Source: an uncultured Treponema sp. (lineage in GTDB: Bacteria > Spirochaetota > Spirochaetia > Treponematales > Treponemataceae). From it: a DNA stretch of 64,000 nucleotides. The notes below the pieces were generated by a model. That model saw only the letters and a program-made list of their open reading frames with translations. It was not told the origin of the DNA and ran no database searches. How positions within the stretch are numbered: position 1 is the stretch's first letter; each line of letters opens with the position of its first letter. The translations under genes and the position numbers were made by a program. Of this stretch, positions 61,467 through 64,000 are shown piece after piece. The DNA lies in contig CASGDA010000001.1 of the NCBI GenBank assembly GCA_949300145.1, forward strand, positions 248,001-312,000, given 5' to 3'.

Positions 61467-61823
61467 ATGTTACAGACAGTCACGCCGGCGGCCCAAATTA
61501 TTATCGCAGTGATTCCGATAGTCGGAATAGTCATGGGGGCTGTCGTGATTTTCTTTTATTTATTGTGGCACCACAAACAGATAATGAAACAGCTTGAAAC
61601 AGGCGTATACCGCCGGACGAATTTTTCGATACCGGTTTTCTGCCTCCTCGCCGGCGCGCTGATGACAGGGGTGGGGATTGTGCTTTCCCTGCTTTTTTTA
61701 TGCGTAGACGGACTGAGCTACCCGCTTTTAGGAGGACTTATCCCATTTTCCATCGGCATAAGCCTGCTGTTTGTCTACACAAAACTGAATCCGTCAAAAC
61801 GACATGATTCTTCCGCTGACTGA
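61467..61823 (+). CDS. Small membrane protein of unknown function
   Basis: A 118-residue protein with three hydrophobic spans (about 10-32, 53-76 and 82-104). Between the first two is a short cytoplasmic loop WHHKQIMKQLETGVYRRTNFS with two His. AGGAGG lies 5 nt before the ATG. Its last 20 bp overlap the ECF sigma start. Similar small membrane proteins (DUF6249-like layout) occur next to ECF sigma/anti-sigma pairs in other bacteria, but I cannot confirm the family. Confidence 0.7.
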   Translation: MLQTVTPAAQIIIAVIPIVGIVMGAVVIFFYLLWHHKQIMKQLETGVYRRTNFSIPVFCLLAGALMTGVGIVLSLLFLCVDGLSYPLLGGLIPFSIGISLLFVYTKLNPSKRHDSSAD

Positions 61824-62436
61824 AGAACAGAGCGCCAGTCTCAAGGAGGACGAAAAGCTCTGCAAAAAAATAATTGACGGTGACACAAACTCTTTTTCAA
61901 TACTGGCCGAAAAATACCGGAAGCGTATTTTTTCCCTGGGAATGGGTTTTTTCAAAAACACCGAAGATGCGGAAGATTTCCTGCAGGAAGTCCTGGTTAA
62001 GATTTATCTCTCACTGAAAAAATTCAGGGGGGAAGCAAGATTCTCAACATGGCTTACCAGAATAGCCTATAACACCGCCATAAATTCCATTAAAAGACGT
62101 AAAAGCTACGTATCCCTGGCTGAAATATCCGAAAGGGGTCTCAATCCGGAGGAAAATAAAAACCCGGATTTTTTCACCGGAACCGTAAATACGGAAACGC
62201 CGGAAGACGCGGCTGTGAAAAAGGCCACGATTTCAGCCATAAGGGAGGCTGTCCGCAACCTGCCGGAAGCATACAGAATATGCATTGACTTTTTCTTTTT
62301 TTACGGTATGTCTTACAAAGAAATATCAGAAACAGCGGGGATTCCGTTGAATACAATCCGGTCGCATATTTTCAGGGCAAAAAAAATATTACGCAGATAT
62401 CTGGATGAGACGGATACAGGAGAATACAATGACTGA
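61804..62436 (+). CDS. ECF (RpoE-like) RNA polymerase sigma factor
   Basis: A 210-residue sigma70-family factor with regions 2 and 4 only. Region 2 is LAEKYRKRIFSLGMGFFKNTEDAEDFLQEVLVKIYLSLKKFRGEARFSTWLTRIAYN (about 31-87). Region 4 is RNLPEAYRICIDFFFFYGMSYKEISETAGIPLNTIRSHIFRAKKIL (about 149-194), with its helix-turn-helix. It overlaps the upstream membrane-protein gene by 20 bp and the downstream anti-sigma by 8 bp, so the three are translationally coupled. The cognate promoter is unknown. Confidence 0.92.
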   Translation: MILPLTEEQSASLKEDEKLCKKIIDGDTNSFSILAEKYRKRIFSLGMGFFKNTEDAEDFLQEVLVKIYLSLKKFRGEARFSTWLTRIAYNTAINSIKRRKSYVSLAEISERGLNPEENKNPDFFTGTVNTETPEDAAVKKATISAIREAVRNLPEAYRICIDFFFFYGMSYKEISETAGIPLNTIRSHIFRAKKILRRYLDETDTGEYND

Positions 62437-63010
62437 AAAACCCAATAAAAATAAATGTGAAAAATATTTCGACAAATTCCTTTCCCTCGATAAAAATGAA
62501 ATAATTCCTCTTTCAGTTTCGATACACCTTCTTCTGTGCGCAAAATGCAGGACCGCGGTCAGAAGCATGAGTATTGCGGAAGACCTTCTGCAGCAGGATA
62601 TGAATGAAGCCGCCGGAAACAAAAGCACAGGTGTTCCGCGGAAAACAGACAAGAAAAAAAATTCCTTTCCGGCCGCGGAAAGCAGGGATCCTGTTGTGGC
62701 GGCGGCCTTGTCGCAGATAGCTGACGCAGGGTTGACTTATCCCATAGAACCGGTAACAGGCAGGGTTTCGCTGGAAAAATGGACAGTCGGAGGAATCATT
62801 CTTATTTTGTGCCTGACGTTTTTTCCCTTCACAGCCCTTGGAGAATGGGGGGAAAAGGTTCTGGGTGAAGGATTTTCAATTTCTTTCTATGTTTTGACAG
62901 GAATATCAATCGCAGTTTACATAAGTCTTTTTATAGGGTCAAACATAGATTTTTTTGTAAAAAAAATCAGACGCATTAAAAAACTGAAGAGAAAAACCAG
63001 AACAAAGTGA
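62429..63010 (+). CDS. Zinc-finger anti-sigma factor, membrane-bound
   Basis: A 193-residue protein. The N-terminal zinc anti-sigma motif is H33-x3-C37-x2-C40 (SIHLLLCAKCRTAV) with an upstream Cys10. A linker follows, then two membrane spans (about 114-133 and 147-170), and the very basic C terminus KKIRRIKKLKRKTRTK, which should be cytoplasmic. The ATG at 62429 is preferred since GGAG lies 6-7 nt upstream and it overlaps the sigma stop (ATGACTGA). It likely holds the sigma factor at the membrane until a signal arrives. Confidence 0.82.
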   Translation: MTEKPNKNKCEKYFDKFLSLDKNEIIPLSVSIHLLLCAKCRTAVRSMSIAEDLLQQDMNEAAGNKSTGVPRKTDKKKNSFPAAESRDPVVAAALSQIADAGLTYPIEPVTGRVSLEKWTVGGIILILCLTFFPFTALGEWGEKVLGEGFSISFYVLTGISIAVYISLFIGSNIDFFVKKIRRIKKLKRKTRTK

Positions 63011-63035
63011 AACCGCTTATTTTAATTTCACAATC

Positions 63036-63980
63036 TTAATTCCACAACCTGGAAGGATTTGTGGAAGACCTGTTTTTATAAACAGTAAAATGAAGATGCG
63101 GGCCGGTACTCTGTCCTGTACTGCCGACAAGCCCTATTTTCGTATTGGTAGTGACATATTTTCCGCTGGAAGTAAGGATTTTACTCATATGGGCGTACAT
63201 TGTCTGGTATCCGGAATGATGCCGCACCGTGACATAATTGCCGTAAGTCGGGCTGAATCCGGTTGCCACGACAGTGCCGTCCATAGCGGCATAAATAGGG
63301 GTTCCGGAAGCACACGCCATATCTATCCCGTTGTGGAAAGTACGGTTGCCGGTGAAAGGGTTGTCCCTCCATCCGTATCTGGAAGAAATGTAGTATCCGC
63401 CCCGGAGCGGCTTTCTGAACAAATCACCGTTAATTTCCTGCAGTGTCACCCAGTCCAGACGAGCGTCCGGAAGAAAAAGCTGTACGCCCGCTTCAATTTT
63501 GTTATCGGAAATATTATTGACGATGGCGATTTTTTCAAGGGAGATGCTGTATTTATCAGCTATTGATGACGGGGTATCGTTTTCTTTTGTCGTATAAAGA
63601 ATTCCGTCAATCGTGGGGATTTTCAGTATCTGCCCGACCTGAAGCGAACGGGTGTTTCTCAGTTTATTCAAACTGATAACGGCATCCTGGCTCACGCCGA
63701 AACTTTCCGCTATTTTACCGACGATATCACCCTGTTGAACCGTATAAAGAACATAGTAGAGTTCCGGGATAATTTCAGGCTTTTCCAAAAGCGCGTCAAC
63801 CTGATCCACGGAAAGAGCGGTGTCCACACCACCTTTTCCGTCGTATCCGGGAGGGGGATTTTCTGAAGAGGAAACCACGGGTTTATTTGAATCTCCGGCG
63901 GAACAGGAAAATATCAAGCATATAAAACAAAAAAAAGCGCCGAACAACGCGAATTTTTGAGGGGAAAAAGGGGCTTTCAT
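63036..63980 (-). CDS. LysM-M23 peptidase lipoprotein (cell-wall hydrolase or activator)
   Basis: A 314-residue predicted lipoprotein. The signal ends in LIFSC with Cys26. Two LysM peptidoglycan-binding repeats follow (about 76-122 and 126-170). An M23/LytM domain spans about 195-310, with zinc ligands in FHNGIDMACASG (His and Asp) and the HLHF motif GPHLHFTVY. All zinc ligands look present, so it may be an active endopeptidase. The layout is like NlpD/EnvC-type wall proteins. Its -10 box lies 9 nt before the ATG at the very end of the window. Confidence 0.88.
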   Translation of the reverse strand: MKAPFSPQKFALFGAFFCFICLIFSCSAGDSNKPVVSSSENPPPGYDGKGGVDTALSVDQVDALLEKPEIIPELYYVLYTVQQGDIVGKIAESFGVSQDAVISLNKLRNTRSLQVGQILKIPTIDGILYTTKENDTPSSIADKYSISLEKIAIVNNISDNKIEAGVQLFLPDARLDWVTLQEINGDLFRKPLRGGYYISSRYGWRDNPFTGNRTFHNGIDMACASGTPIYAAMDGTVVATGFSPTYGNYVTVRHHSGYQTMYAHMSKILTSSGKYVTTNTKIGLVGSTGQSTGPHLHFTVYKNRSSTNPSRLWN

Positions 63981-63989
63981 ATTTACACC

Positions 63990-63995
63990 ATTATA
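63990..63995 (-). promoter_or_regulatory. -10 box of the LysM-M23 gene, near-leaderless
   Basis: A perfect minus-strand TATAAT (63995-63990) lies 9 nt before the ATG at 63980. The leader would be about 3 nt and there is no ribosome-binding site. The -35 box would be outside the window. Confidence 0.5.
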
Positions 63996-64000
63996 CCAAA

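Overview
The window looks like chromosomal DNA of a spirochaete of the Treponema lineage. The evidence is the gene order tamB-bamA-ompH/skp-mutS, which from memory is the order of T. pallidum TP0325-TP0328. Other support is the several lipoproteins with relaxed lipoboxes, a FliL-like protein, an HD-GYP protein, FliK/FlhB-like pieces beside a ribosomal-protein operon, and genes typical of a Gram-negative outer membrane. Coding density is very high, with few gaps over 100 bp and many overlapping gene ends. I saw no rRNA, tRNA, insertion sequence, prophage or CRISPR array.

Layout. 1-3.9 kb (+): 3' end of fusA, a DnaB/KaiC-like ATPase, a terminator, malQ and a CYTH protein. 3.9-7.3 kb (-): lysine/DAP operon dapA-asd-lysA. 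7.4-11.1 kb (+): a YihY membrane protein fused to a cyclic-nucleotide-binding domain, glmS and a dCMP deaminase. 11.1-12.5 kb (-): thrC. 12.7-17.8 kb (-): a sugar ABC importer (binding lipoprotein and two permeases, no ATPase) with a GH43 glycosidase, suggesting import and trimming of xylo- or arabino-oligosaccharides. 18-21.3 kb (-): ABC-F protein and SH3 lipoprotein. 21.3-23.2 kb (+): pepF.

23.2-26.6 kb is the most unusual part. A self-cleaving S24 repressor (-) is divergent from a (+) operon. That operon encodes a UmuD'-sized protein without the catalytic Ser/Lys, a 198-residue remnant of UmuC without catalytic acidic residues but with the UmuC C-terminal tail, and an atypical RecQ helicase. 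Three evenly spaced operator half-sites cover the promoter. It looks like an SOS-type module built from non-catalytic mutasome parts plus a helicase.

27-31.5 kb (+): hisH-hisF, then dat-ddc, which would make 1,3-diaminopropane. 31.5-42.8 kb (-): tamB-bamA-ompH-mutS-comF (outer-membrane assembly plus repair). 42.9-47.6 kb (+): tmk, a treponemal hypothetical gene, aroB, nifS and thiI. 47.6-52.3 kb (-): TPR lipoprotein, UPRTase-like protein, small barrel protein, yigZ, gap and a zinc protein. 52.4-57.6 kb (-): yraN, HD-GYP, FlhB-tail and FliK-like genes, then rplS-trmD-rimM-khpA-rpsP. 57.7-59 kb (+): a structured leader and corA. 59-60.9 kb (-): mnmG. 61-63 kb (+): FliL-like protein, membrane protein, ECF sigma and anti-sigma. 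63-64 kb (-): LysM/M23 lipoprotein.

A recurring feature is a sigma70-type -10 box placed 6-10 nt before an ATG that has no Shine-Dalgarno sequence (thrC, pepF, mnmG, hisH, the YihY fusion and the M23 lipoprotein). This predicts leaderless or near-leaderless mRNAs. All functional statements rest on reading motifs by eye; no database search was possible.
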